A model generated the notes under the pieces. That model was not told where the DNA came from and made no database searches. It worked only from the letters and a program-made list of their open reading frames with translations. From Hymenobacter sp. UV11 (GTDB lineage Bacteria > Bacteroidota > Bacteroidia > Cytophagales > Hymenobacteraceae), in the NCBI RefSeq assembly GCF_004684095.1, contig NZ_SRII01000002.1, positions 544,230 through 608,229 of the forward strand: a stretch of 64,000 nucleotides of DNA. The letters run 5' to 3'. A program made the position numbers and the translations under genes. Below are positions 50,896-59,029 of this stretch, one piece after another. Numbering within the stretch: the stretch's first letter is position 1; every line of letters begins with the position of its first letter.

Positions 50896-51186
50896 ATGGT
50901 AACTCCCAACCCAGCCCCCGACTCCGGCCGCCCTTCCGAAATTGAAGAAGGCAAAACCCCCAGCACTGCTGGCCCCATCACCAACCCCGACGCCGACCGT
51001 GACCCCAACGCCAGCGGCAACCCCGAAGCCGCCACCCAGGAAGACCTGGCCAGCAGCGACGGCGCGGGCATCCGGGGCGACTACGGCGACGCCGAGCAGA
51101 CCAACGGCCTCGAAGGCGGCGAAAACTCGCTCACCGATGCCGGCCCCGACCGCGCCGGCTCCAAACCCACCAACGATGGCGAGTAG
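50896..51186 (+). CDS. Small disordered acidic protein, second copy type
   Basis: 96 residues from the ATG at 50896, directly behind an AT-rich repeat. Asp/Glu/Gly/Pro-rich without order-promoting residues (EEGKTPSTAGPITNPDADRDPNASGNPEAATQEDL). Resembles the preceding gene in composition but not alignable residue by residue. Function unknown. Confidence 0.6.
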   Translation: MVTPNPAPDSGRPSEIEEGKTPSTAGPITNPDADRDPNASGNPEAATQEDLASSDGAGIRGDYGDAEQTNGLEGGENSLTDAGPDRAGSKPTNDGE

Positions 51187-51193
51187 GCGAGTG

Positions 51194-51281
51194 AAGAGTT
51201 AAAGGTTAAAAGTGAAGAGTTAAGAAGCTTTCCCATGCTGGAAGGGGCTTTTTAACTCTTCACTTTTAACCTTTAACTCTT
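51194..51281. repeat. AT-rich family D inverted repeat with perfect 30-bp arms
   Basis: AAGAGTTAAAGGTTAAAAGTG... (51194-51223) and its exact reverse complement at 51252-51281. It may end the upstream transcript. Confidence 0.85.
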
Positions 51282-51298
51282 TTTCCCGCCCGTACTTT

Positions 51299-53131
51299 GT
51301 GCTTGTGTTGAATTCCTGGTCGTCCTACCCCCGTCTGCTTTTCTATTGTCTTCTGAGCTTGTTGCCGCTGGCCGGGCGGGCGCAGGTGCCGCCTACCCTC
51401 GGCGCCATTGCGGGTGAGGAAGACCTGCGCCCCGCCCCGCCCAAGCGCGAATTGCGCGGCTTTTGGGTGGCCACGGTGGCCAATATCGACTGGCCCAACC
51501 AGCGCGGCGAAGCGCCCGAACAATACCGCCGCGAGTACCGCCGCCTGCTCGATGCCGGCCAGCGTGCCGGCCTCAACGCGGTGTTCATGCAAATCAGGCC
51601 CGCGTCGGATGCCTTCTATAAGTCTGATTTAGAGCCCTGGAGCAAGTACCTGACCGGCCGCCAGGGCAAGCCGCCCGGCGAAAACGACGACCCGCTGCCC
51701 TTCCTCATTGCCGAGGCGCACCGGCGCAACATGGAGTTTCACGCCTGGTTCAACCCCTACCGGGCCACCATGGACACCGTGACGCGCTCGCTGGCCCCGC
51801 TGCACCCGTACAAAAAGCACCCCGACTGGTTTATCAAATACGCGGGCCAGTACCTCTACAACCCCGGCCTGCCCGATGTACGCAACCACATCAAGCGTGT
51901 AATTATGGACGTGGTGCGACGCTATGATATTGATGGCGTGCATTTTGACGACTACTTTTATCCTTACCCCGAGCCGAATCAGGTTTTTCACGACGAGCAG
52001 GCGTTTATAAGCCAAAACCCTGACAACTTGGCCCTAGCCGACTGGCGCCGGCAGAACGTCAATATTCTCATCCACGACCTGCACGACAGTATTCAGACGG
52101 CCAAGCGCTGGGTGAAATTCGGGATTTCACCCTTCGGCGTGTGGATGAACAAGAGCGCCAACCCGCTCGGCTCCGACACCCGCGCCGGCCAGCCCAGCTA
52201 CTCCAACCTTTACGCCGACTCGCGCCTGTGGCTGGAGCAGGGCTGGGTCGACTACATTCTGCCGCAGCTGTACTGGAGCACCAAGTTTCGGCTCGTGCCC
52301 TACGCCACGCTGCTGGAATGGTGGACGCGCAACCACTTTCAGCGCCACCTCTACATTGGGCACGGCACTTACCGCATGCTCGAAAGCACCCGCTCGGACA
52401 CCGCCTGGCGCAATCCGCACGAGCTGCCCCGCCAGCTGCGCCTCAACCGCGACTACCCCCTCGATGTGCAGGGAAGCGTGTTTTTCTCGGCCAAGTCGGT
52501 GGCTACTAATCCGCTGCACACCACCGACTCGCTGCGCCGCGACCTCTACCGCGCCCCGGCGCTGGTGCCCGTTATGCCCTGGCTCGATAGCCTGGCCCCG
52601 CGCCCCGTGCGCGAGCTGGTGCTCAGTCGCCTGGGCCACACCGCTACCCTCACCTGGCAGCCCGACCTGCGCCCCGCCACCGATGGCGACCTGGCTGCCT
52701 ACTACGTGCTCTACCGCTTCGAGCGCGGCCAGGTGATGGGCCCCAACGACCCGCGCCGCATCCTGACCATTGTGCGGCCCGCCGCCCTGGCCCAGCCCGC
52801 CACTTTCGCCGACACCACCGCCCAGCCCGGCGTGGCCTACGCCTACTTCCTCACGGCCGTGGACCGCCTGCACAACGAAAGCGTACCGGTCCGCATTTTC
52901 AGCGAAGGCAAGCTGCCCGTCGAGACGCTGGCTGCCGCGCCGCCCGCCGGGACCCCGGTGCCGCCCGTGGCTGCTACCCGCCCGGCTCCGCGCCCGCCGG
53001 TGGCCGTAGCGCCCCGCCCGCAGCCGCGGCCCGCCGCATCTGGTACCGAAGAGGCCGCCAAAATGAAGGTTAAAGTCAAGGAAAAGCCCCGCCGCCGGGG
53101 CTTCTTCGCCCGGCTCTTTGGGCTGAAATAG
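51299..53131 (+). CDS. GHL10-family (YddW-like) glycosyl hydrolase with FN3-like domain
   Basis: About 610 residues. Non-ATG starts at 51299 (GTG), 51305 (GTG) or 51308 (TTG) are possible; choice uncertain. Signal peptide LLFYCLLSLLPLAGRAQ. The DUF187/GHL10 barrel (about 50-400) has RGFWVATVANIDWPNQRG, GLNAVFMQIRPASDAFY, NMEFHAWFNPYRA, DGVHFDDYFYPYP and KFGISPFGVWMNK. A fibronectin III-like domain follows (about 435-540), then a Pro-rich tail and basic C-terminus. These enzymes act on cell-wall or surface glycans; YddW-type proteins are associated with denuded peptidoglycan, which is family knowledge, not shown here. Confidence 0.85.
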   Translation: MLVLNSWSSYPRLLFYCLLSLLPLAGRAQVPPTLGAIAGEEDLRPAPPKRELRGFWVATVANIDWPNQRGEAPEQYRREYRRLLDAGQRAGLNAVFMQIRPASDAFYKSDLEPWSKYLTGRQGKPPGENDDPLPFLIAEAHRRNMEFHAWFNPYRATMDTVTRSLAPLHPYKKHPDWFIKYAGQYLYNPGLPDVRNHIKRVIMDVVRRYDIDGVHFDDYFYPYPEPNQVFHDEQAFISQNPDNLALADWRRQNVNILIHDLHDSIQTAKRWVKFGISPFGVWMNKSANPLGSDTRAGQPSYSNLYADSRLWLEQGWVDYILPQLYWSTKFRLVPYATLLEWWTRNHFQRHLYIGHGTYRMLESTRSDTAWRNPHELPRQLRLNRDYPLDVQGSVFFSAKSVATNPLHTTDSLRRDLYRAPALVPVMPWLDSLAPRPVRELVLSRLGHTATLTWQPDLRPATDGDLAAYYVLYRFERGQVMGPNDPRRILTIVRPAALAQPATFADTTAQPGVAYAYFLTAVDRLHNESVPVRIFSEGKLPVETLAAAPPAGTPVPPVAATRPAPRPPVAVAPRPQPRPAASGTEEAAKMKVKVKEKPRRRGFFARLFGLK

Positions 53132-53157
53132 GGGGGTAGGGAGTTGGATAAAATAAT

Positions 53158-53249
53158 AAGAACGTCATGCTGAGCTTGCCGAAGCATCTCTACCGCATCC
53201 ATTGAATGGCGCGGTAGAGATGCTTCGGCAAGCTCAGCATGACGTTCTT
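53158..53249. repeat. Family A inverted repeat, copy 5 (39-bp arms)
   Basis: Perfect arms 53158-53196 (AAGAACGTCATGCTGAGCTT...) and 53211-53249. Unlike the other copies it lies between two genes on the same strand, starting 26 bases after the GHL10 stop and ending 8 bases before the next ATG. Confidence 0.92.
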
Positions 53250-53257
53250 TAGGGTCT

Positions 53258-54391
53258 ATGCCAAACTCCTCCTCACTCCCTACCCGCCTGGTTTCGCTCG
53301 ATGTGTTCCGGGGCCTCACCGTGATGCTGATGACGGTGGTGAACAACCCCGGCGACTGGGGCCATATCTACCCGCCCCTGGAGCACGCCGAATGGAACGG
53401 CTGCACGCCCACCGACCTCGTGTTTCCGTTCTTTCTGTTCATTGTGGGCGTGAGCCTGGCCTATGCCCTGGCTAGCGCCAAGCGCGACGGACTGCCGATG
53501 GGGCCGGTGTTGGCGCGGGTGGCGCGGCGGGCGGCCGTGCTGTTTGGGCTGGGGGTGCTCACATCGCTCTACCCGCACTTCGACTTTGCCACGGTGCGCA
53601 TCATGGGCGTGCTGCAACGCATTGCGTTGGTGTACTTTGGGTGCAGCCTTATCTACCTCACTACCAGCTGGCGCACGCAGCTGATTCTGCTGGTCGTGTT
53701 CCTGAGTAGCTACGCCATGCTGATGCAACTGGTGCCGGTGCCCGGCTTCGGCCCCGCCAACCTGGAGCCCACCACCAACCTTGGCGCCTGGCTCGACCGC
53801 ACGCTGCTCACCGAGCCCCACCTCTGGAAAACCTCCCGCACCTGGGACCCCGAAGGCCTGCTCGGCACGCTACCCGCGCTAGGCACCGGGCTACTGGGCC
53901 TGCTGGCGGGCACGTGGCTGCGTCGGCCCTCCACGCGGCTCAGCAAGCCGGTGGGCCTGGCGGCGGCGGGCGCGCTGGCTGTCATTGTTGGCCTGTTTTG
54001 GAATGCGTGGTTTCCCATCAATAAAGCGCTGTGGACCAGCTCGTACGTGCTGTTTGCGGGTGGGCTGGCGCTGTGGTTGCTGGCGTTGCTCTATTGGCTA
54101 TGCGACGAGCGGGGTTACCGAGGGGGGGTAGGGCCGGCGCTGGCTTTCGGGGTCAATGCCATCGCGGTCTTTTTCTTCTCGGCTATTCTCTCGCGCACTT
54201 TCGGGCTGCTGCACTTGCCGGGGCCCGCGGGCACGCCGGTCGGGCTCAAGGAATGGCTCTACGAATGGGGCATCGCGCCGTTTTTTAGCGACCCGCGCAA
54301 TGCGTCGCTGGCCGGCGCAGTGGTATGTTTGCTCATCTGGTGGGGCGTGCTCAGCTTCCTGCGGCGGCAACACTGGGTCTGGAAGGTCTGA
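53258..54391 (+). CDS. HGSNAT/YeiB-like multi-pass acyltransferase-family protein (DUF5009-like)
   Basis: 377 residues with about ten membrane helices. Family signature: RLVSLDVFRGLTVMLMTVVNNPG, HAEWNGCTPTDLVFPFFLFIVGVSL and GVLQRIALVYF. The His in HAEWNG is the residue thought to carry the acetyl group in heparan-alpha-glucosaminide N-acetyltransferase. Members move acetyl from cytosolic acetyl-CoA to amino sugars across the membrane. Natural substrate here unknown; located next to a glycan-acting gene, which suits a role in cell-wall or polysaccharide turnover. Confidence 0.85.
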   Translation: MPNSSSLPTRLVSLDVFRGLTVMLMTVVNNPGDWGHIYPPLEHAEWNGCTPTDLVFPFFLFIVGVSLAYALASAKRDGLPMGPVLARVARRAAVLFGLGVLTSLYPHFDFATVRIMGVLQRIALVYFGCSLIYLTTSWRTQLILLVVFLSSYAMLMQLVPVPGFGPANLEPTTNLGAWLDRTLLTEPHLWKTSRTWDPEGLLGTLPALGTGLLGLLAGTWLRRPSTRLSKPVGLAAAGALAVIVGLFWNAWFPINKALWTSSYVLFAGGLALWLLALLYWLCDERGYRGGVGPALAFGVNAIAVFFFSAILSRTFGLLHLPGPAGTPVGLKEWLYEWGIAPFFSDPRNASLAGAVVCLLIWWGVLSFLRRQHWVWKV

Positions 54392-54597
54392 GTTTTATAT
54401 CTAGCAACAATGTTGCATCTGCGTTTAGCTAAAAAATGCAACTATGTTTCATATTTTGTAATGCGTTGAATGTTAGAGCTTAGATTTTCTGGTTTCAAGT
54501 GCTTGTTCTCCTATTTGGCTACGGCTTGGTTACTCGAAGTGCTTACATGCTTGGCCAGCCAAGCGCTAATGCGCCGAGTCGCTGACCCTTCTACTGT

Positions 54598-55401
54598 ATG
54601 AAAATCCTTATTATTGGCGGCGGCAACATGGGCCTGACCTACGCCCGCAGCTTTGTGCGCGCCCACATTACCTCGCGCCTCGACTTGCGCCTGCTGGCCC
54701 GCTCGCCCGAGCGCGTGCCCGCCCTGGCCGCCCACGAAATAGGCACCGTGTGGGGCCAGCCCGAAGACTGCGTACCGGGCGCCGACATCCTCATCCTGGC
54801 CGTGAAACCCCAGGACTCGCCAGCGCTCTTCGACCGCCTGCGCGGGCTGGTGCAGCCGCAGCAAGTGGTGCTCAGCATCATGGCCGGCGTGCGCATCGAC
54901 ACGCTGCGTGAGGCGCTGGGCACGCCCAAAATCATTCGGGCCATGCCCAACCTGCCCGCCCAGATTGGCATGGGCATGACCGCCTTCACCAGCACCGACG
55001 AGGTGAGCCGCGCCGAGCTGGTACAGGTGCAAAACCTGCTCTCCACCACCGGCAAAACCGTGTATGTGGAGCAGGAAAGTGCCATCGACGCCAGCACGGC
55101 CATCTCGGGCAGCGGCCCGGCGTACGTGTACTACTGCATGGAAGCCCTGATGGCCGCCGCCGCCCAAATGGGCTTTGCCCCCGCCGAGGCCGAGCTGCTG
55201 GTGAGCCAGACCTTCCGCGGCGCCGTGGAGCTTTACAGCCAGGCCGGCCTCAGCTGCCAGGACTGGATTGCCCGCGTCGCCTCAAAAGGCGGCACCACCG
55301 AAGCCGCCCTGGGCGCTTTCGGCCAAGGCGCCGTGCGCGAGGGCCTCATGGCCGGGGCCGAGGCCGCCCGCGCCCGCGCCGAAGAGCTCGGCAAAAAATA
55401 G
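54598..55401 (+). CDS. proC: Pyrroline-5-carboxylate reductase
   Basis: 267 residues, normal size. N-terminal Rossmann motif IIGGGNMGLTYA, VKPQDSPALFDRL, RAMPNLPAQIGMG, and C-terminal SGSGPAYVYYCMEALMAAA and VASKGGTTEAALGAF, all ProC signatures. It makes the last step of proline synthesis with NADPH. The 206-base AT-rich gap upstream (54392-54597) shows no gene; no clear promoter found. Confidence 0.95.
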   Translation: MKILIIGGGNMGLTYARSFVRAHITSRLDLRLLARSPERVPALAAHEIGTVWGQPEDCVPGADILILAVKPQDSPALFDRLRGLVQPQQVVLSIMAGVRIDTLREALGTPKIIRAMPNLPAQIGMGMTAFTSTDEVSRAELVQVQNLLSTTGKTVYVEQESAIDASTAISGSGPAYVYYCMEALMAAAAQMGFAPAEAELLVSQTFRGAVELYSQAGLSCQDWIARVASKGGTTEAALGAFGQGAVREGLMAGAEAARARAEELGKK

Positions 55402-55525
55402 GGGGTAGGGCCGCAACCCAGCCAAGCGCAGTAGCTTCTTTTGCGTAAGCGGCACTGCTACGTGCTTTGATGCCGCCCAACGTTGTGTACACACTTCCTT
55501 ATTGCCCACTTCTACCTTGCTGGCT

Positions 55526-56170
55526 ATGAAAAAAACTGCGCTTCTGGCTGGTGCTACCGGCCTCATCGGTAGCGCATTGCTGCCCCTGCTGCTAGCTTCA
55601 GACCGCTACGCCAAAGTCATCGTGGTGGGCCGCCGCCCGGTAAGCCTTAGCCATCCCAAGCTCACGCAGGTAGTCACCGACTTAGGCGACCTCGAAGCCG
55701 AGCGTCTGCGTCTCATCGCCGACGACGTGTACTGCTGCCTGGGCACGACTATTCAGCAGGCTGGCTCGCGCGAGGCGTTTTACCGCGTCGATTTTTTGTA
55801 CGTAGTGCAGCTGGCGGCCCTCACGGCGGCCAATTTTGCGGCGCAGTTTTTAGTAGTGTCCTCCCTGGGCGCCGATACTAATTCGCGCTTCTACTACAGC
55901 CGGGTAAAGGGCGAAATGGAAGAAGCGGTGCGCCAAACGCCCTTTCGGGCCGTTCACATTTTTCGGCCCTCGCTGCTGCTCGGCGACCGCCCTACCCCCC
56001 GCCTGGGCGAGCGGCTGGGTGCGGCCGTGCTGGCGCTGGCCCGCCCGCTGCTGCGCGGCGGCTGGGCCAAATACCGCCCCGTAGCCGCCACCACCGTAGC
56101 CCAGGCCATGCTGCGCGCCGCCGCAGACGATGGCGGCGGCATTCGCATACACAGCTCCGAAACGCTTTAA
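55526..56170 (+). CDS. NAD(P)-binding oxidoreductase (HTATIP2-like)
   Basis: 214 residues from the ATG at 55526 (KKTALLAGATGLIGSALLPLLL). Rossmann glycine motif GATGLIG, then VVGRRPVSLSHPKLTQVVTDLGDL, CCLGTT, VSSLGADTNSRFYYSRVKGEMEEAVRQ (catalytic-type Y-x-x-x-K equivalent) and HIFRPSLLLGDRP. Shared with the TIP30/HTATIP2-type atypical SDR group. Substrate unknown. A bidirectional terminator follows. Confidence 0.85.
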   Translation: MKKTALLAGATGLIGSALLPLLLASDRYAKVIVVGRRPVSLSHPKLTQVVTDLGDLEAERLRLIADDVYCCLGTTIQQAGSREAFYRVDFLYVVQLAALTAANFAAQFLVVSSLGADTNSRFYYSRVKGEMEEAVRQTPFRAVHIFRPSLLLGDRPTPRLGERLGAAVLALARPLLRGGWAKYRPVAATTVAQAMLRAAADDGGGIRIHSSETL

Positions 56171-56194
56171 CCGAATACGTTTCTGGATTAACAG

Positions 56195-56236
56195 CAAAAA
56201 AACACCCTACTGATAGCTACCAGTAGGGTGTTTTTT
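56195..56236. terminator. Bidirectional intrinsic terminator
   Basis: AAAAAACACCCTACTG-ATAGCTAC-CAGTAGGGTGTTTTTT between the converging ends at 56170 and 56252; T tracts on both strands. Confidence 0.93.
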
Positions 56237-56251
56237 AACAGAGACAAGTAG

Positions 56252-56554
56252 CTAGTAACGGCGGCCATAGCCCCGGCCGTAGCCTCGCCCATAGCCACCG
56301 CGGCCGTAATAAACCGGCGGGGCATAGTAGCGCGGCCGTGGCGCATAGTAAATAGGTGCTGGCGCGTAATACGCGGGCGGTGCAATCACTACCGGCGCTG
56401 CCACAGGGGGGTAGTAACCGTAAGGGCGCGGTGCATAATAGGGCCGGCCATAATACGGCGAACCAATTCGGGCACTAATAACAACCTGGGCCGAAGCCGT
56501 ACCCGCGCTAAGCAAACCGAGCAGCAGGGCAAGAAACAAGGGACGTAAACGCAT
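56252..56554 (-). CDS. Small secreted Tyr/Pro/Arg-rich protein
   Basis: 100 residues from the ATG at 56554 (RLRPLFLALLLGLLSAGTASAQ signal peptide). The mature part is low-complexity with repeated YYAP and YYGR units and a terminal RGGYGRGYGRGYGRRY. Similar in composition to the next gene. Function unknown; Gly/Tyr-rich proteins can be surface or adhesive components. Confidence 0.78.
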   Translation of the reverse strand: MRLRPLFLALLLGLLSAGTASAQVVISARIGSPYYGRPYYAPRPYGYYPPVAAPVVIAPPAYYAPAPIYYAPRPRYYAPPVYYGRGGYGRGYGRGYGRRY

Positions 56555-56651
56555 GGTAGGTTCGTGCCGAAACACGCAGGTTAAAGTGAAAAAGTGTGGG
56601 CTAGTGCCCAAAAATTGGAAAAGGTATTACTGCTTGAAAACTAGTGCGGTA

Positions 56652-56954
56652 CTATCGTCCGCGCCGGCCACCGCCGCCGTGGCCGCCATAGCCACCGCCA
56701 TGTCCGCCACCGCCACGTACGCCGTAGCCACCACGCCCACCGCCGCCGTGCCAGCCGCCCCGGTAGGCAGGAGCCACAATAATTGGGCGCGGGGCGTAGT
56801 AGCGCGGGCCATAGTAACCACCGCCATATGGATTGCCGTAGCCATAGCCCGGCCCACCAACGCTGGCGCCGGCATATATGCCCGGCGTGCAGCTACTAAG
56901 CCCCAAGCCGAGGCTCAAAATCAAAAACAAGGAAAAAAACAGATTACGACGCAT
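56652..56954 (-). CDS. Small Gly/Tyr-rich lipoprotein
   Basis: 100 residues from the ATG at 56954. Signal peptide with lipobox (LGLGLSSC), then GIYAGASVGGPGYGYGNPYGG and GGGGRGG/GGHGGGYGG repeats, ending in RRGR. It lies 97 bases upstream of the preceding entry on the same strand and likely arose by duplication of a low-complexity gene. Function unknown. Confidence 0.78.
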   Translation of the reverse strand: MRRNLFFSLFLILSLGLGLSSCTPGIYAGASVGGPGYGYGNPYGGGYYGPRYYAPRPIIVAPAYRGGWHGGGGRGGYGVRGGGGHGGGYGGHGGGGRRGR

Positions 56955-57248
56955 AATAGAGCGGGGCCGAAGCTCCCGGATTAAGTTGTTAAAAAACAAC
57001 GCTTGGTTAGATAGCAAACCCAGCGGCTGGTTTAATCAAAGTATCACCTCTTATAGTACGCAACCAGCTAAAGTACCGTTCTACATTGGTAATAATACCA
57101 AAACCTTGCCAAAAATACCTGGCTAGGAATGAAGCAAAAAATTATTGATAAAGTATTGACTATCAGTATGGTAAAAACATGCGAAGGGGAATTTAACGCG
57201 GGCTCATCCTGTTTATTAACTACCTAACCACCTGCTTTATTCTACCCC

Positions 57249-57512
57249 ATGAAAAACCCCGCTGATTACCTGAGTGGCCACGTTTTCGAAGCTCGCCGGC
57301 CCCGCCGCGAGTTGCAGCCCGTGGTGGCTTACGCCGATGCTGAGCAGGCCATTACGCAAGCTCTGGCCGATGCCGAAAAGTATAAATACCTACTCATGCG
57401 CGCCCTGCGCCGCCACGCCGATGAAGTGGCTCTGCCCGCCGCAAGCGTGCCGCAGTCCGAGCAAGGCCGGGTACTGCCCCTCTACCCCGAAGGCCTGCCG
57501 CTGGCCGCCTAA
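57249..57512 (+). CDS. Small hypothetical protein
   Basis: 87 residues, no signal peptide. A central predicted helix (DAEQAITQALADAEKYKYLLMRALRRHADEV) preceded by a basic R-rich segment (FEARRPRRELQPV). Followed by a strong terminator, which supports a real transcription unit. Bases 56955-57248 upstream are AT-rich and hold no other gene that I can see. Confidence 0.65.
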   Translation: MKNPADYLSGHVFEARRPRRELQPVVAYADAEQAITQALADAEKYKYLLMRALRRHADEVALPAASVPQSEQGRVLPLYPEGLPLAA

Positions 57513-57535
57513 AAAAACGAGTTAACTAGACCTGA

Positions 57536-57570
57536 AAACGCCGCGCCAGAACAACCGGCGCGGCGTTTTT
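57536..57570 (+). terminator. Intrinsic terminator
   Basis: AAACGCCGCGCC-AGAACAACC-GGCGCGGCGTTTTT: a 12-bp stem, with T run, 24 bases after the small gene. Confidence 0.93.
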
Positions 57571-57667
57571 GCTGGGTGGCCTTTAAGCTCTGGAAGGGGG
57601 GTAGGGCTGCCCCACATTGGTTTCGCTTGGGAATAACCCAAATTAAGCCGGAACTTGCCGATTACTT

Positions 57668-58372
57668 ATGCCTACCCTCCTGCTTTCGCTCGAAACCTCG
57701 TCGCCCATTTGCGCCGTGGCCCTGCACCACCTCACCGACGGCCGCCTGCTGGGCCAGGCCGAGCTGCGCCTCGAAAAGTCGCACTCCACCCACCTCACTG
57801 TGCTCATCGAGCAGTTGGTGACCGACACCGGCCACGCGCTGGCCGACCTCGGCGCCGTGGCGCTCAGCGATGGCCCCGGCTCCTACACTGGCCTGCGCAT
57901 TGGGGCCGCCGCCGCCAAGGGCCTGTGCTTTGCCCTCGATGTGCCGCTGCTGGCCGTGGGCACGCTACCCGCGCTGGCCCACCAGGTGGCCGTTCAGGTG
58001 CCGCGCCCCGACTCCTATTTATACTGCCCCATGCTCGACGCCCGGCGGCAGGAGGTGTACACCGCGCTCTACCAGGCCAGTGGCCAGGCACTGCTACCCC
58101 CCACCAACCTCGTGCTCGACGAAACCAGCCTGGCCGAACATTTGGCCCACCACTCGGTGTTATTCTTTGGTTCGGGAGCGGTTAAGTTTCAGCCGTTAGT
58201 GGCAGCCAACCCGAACGCCGTTTTTCTGACCGGCGTGCAGCCCTCAGCCGTAAGCATCGGTGAGCTGGCCTACGCCGCGTATCAGCGTCAAGAGTTTCAG
58301 GATGTGGCTTATTATGAGCCATTTTACCTAAAAGAAGTATACACCACTACCCCAAAATCAATTATCAATTAA
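57668..58372 (+). CDS. tsaB: tRNA threonylcarbamoyladenosine biosynthesis protein TsaB
   Basis: 234 residues of the ASKHA fold: LLSLETSSPICAVAL, HLTVLIEQLV, VALSDGPGSYTGLRIGAAAAKGL, and YCPMLDARRQEVYTALY. With TsaD and TsaE it helps make t6A37 in tRNAs that read ANN codons. The last residues (KSIIN and the stop) are encoded by the AT-rich repeat that follows, so the original C-terminus may have been replaced. Confidence 0.94.
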   Translation: MPTLLLSLETSSPICAVALHHLTDGRLLGQAELRLEKSHSTHLTVLIEQLVTDTGHALADLGAVALSDGPGSYTGLRIGAAAAKGLCFALDVPLLAVGTLPALAHQVAVQVPRPDSYLYCPMLDARRQEVYTALYQASGQALLPPTNLVLDETSLAEHLAHHSVLFFGSGAVKFQPLVAANPNAVFLTGVQPSAVSIGELAYAAYQRQEFQDVAYYEPFYLKEVYTTTPKSIIN

Positions 58373-58447
58373 CAATCATTAGTTACCAGATTTTTACAAG
58401 TCTGGGGGTTGATTGATACTTGATGATTGTTAACTGATACTTGAAAT
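58362..58447. repeat. AT-rich family D inverted repeat supplying the tsaB stop
   Basis: AATTATCAATTAACAATCATTAG on the left and TTGATACTTGATGATTGTTAACTGATA on the right are imperfect reverse complements around a short GC-richer centre. Its left end encodes the final codons and stop of tsaB. Confidence 0.72.
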
Positions 58448-58448
58448 T

Positions 58449-58982
58449 ATGGAGCCACTTTTCGTCAACCGCGTTGCTGCCTCGGGCCTCGTCACCCTCA
58501 ATCTGGAAGAGTACATTCACCCCGGCGACCGGGTGGTGTACGACATCAAAGACAATCTTTTTCACGGGCTGATGCTGCGCGAGAAGGACTTCCGCGAGTT
58601 TGTGAAGACCCACGACTGGGCGCAGTACGACGGCCAGAACGTGGCTATTATCTGCTCGGCCGATGCCATTGTGCCCACCTGGGCCTACATGCTGCTGGCC
58701 AGCAAGTTGCAAAGCCACGCCCACCGCTACGTATTTGGCGACCTCGAAGCGCTGGAGCAGTCGCTGTTTGAAGAAGCTATTGCCGGCATTAATCCTGCTG
58801 ATTATCAAGATGCTAAATTGGTGATAAAAGGCTGCGGCGACAAGCCGGTACCCACGTTTGCCTACGTCGCCATCATGCAGCGGCTGCTGCCAGTAGCCGC
58901 CAGCATGATGTATGGCGAGCCATGCAGCACCGTGCCGCTCTACAAAAAGCCCAAAGCCGTAGCCGCCGTAGCCGAGGGGTAG
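58449..58982 (+). CDS. DUF2480-family protein
   Basis: 177 residues, cytosolic. Matches the DUF2480 pattern I recall: NRVAASGLVTLNLEEYIHPGDRVVYDIKDNLFHGLMLREKDFREF, ICSADAIVPTWAYMLLASKLQ and VIKGCGDKPVPTFAYVAIMQRLLPVAASMMYGEPCSTVPLYKK. Conserved in Bacteroidota, often near tsaB or metabolic genes; biochemical role unknown. Starts one base after the AT-rich repeat. Confidence 0.88.
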   Translation: MEPLFVNRVAASGLVTLNLEEYIHPGDRVVYDIKDNLFHGLMLREKDFREFVKTHDWAQYDGQNVAIICSADAIVPTWAYMLLASKLQSHAHRYVFGDLEALEQSLFEEAIAGINPADYQDAKLVIKGCGDKPVPTFAYVAIMQRLLPVAASMMYGEPCSTVPLYKKPKAVAAVAEG

Positions 58983-59029
58983 GGGAATGGCCGGGCTGGC
59001 CGCATCTTTGCGGGCGCAAGTTTCCGCTC

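Noticed and set aside
54392..54597. Possible small gene or RNA in the AT-rich gap before proC
   Set aside because: No frame with a start and protein-like composition, and no strong fold visible.
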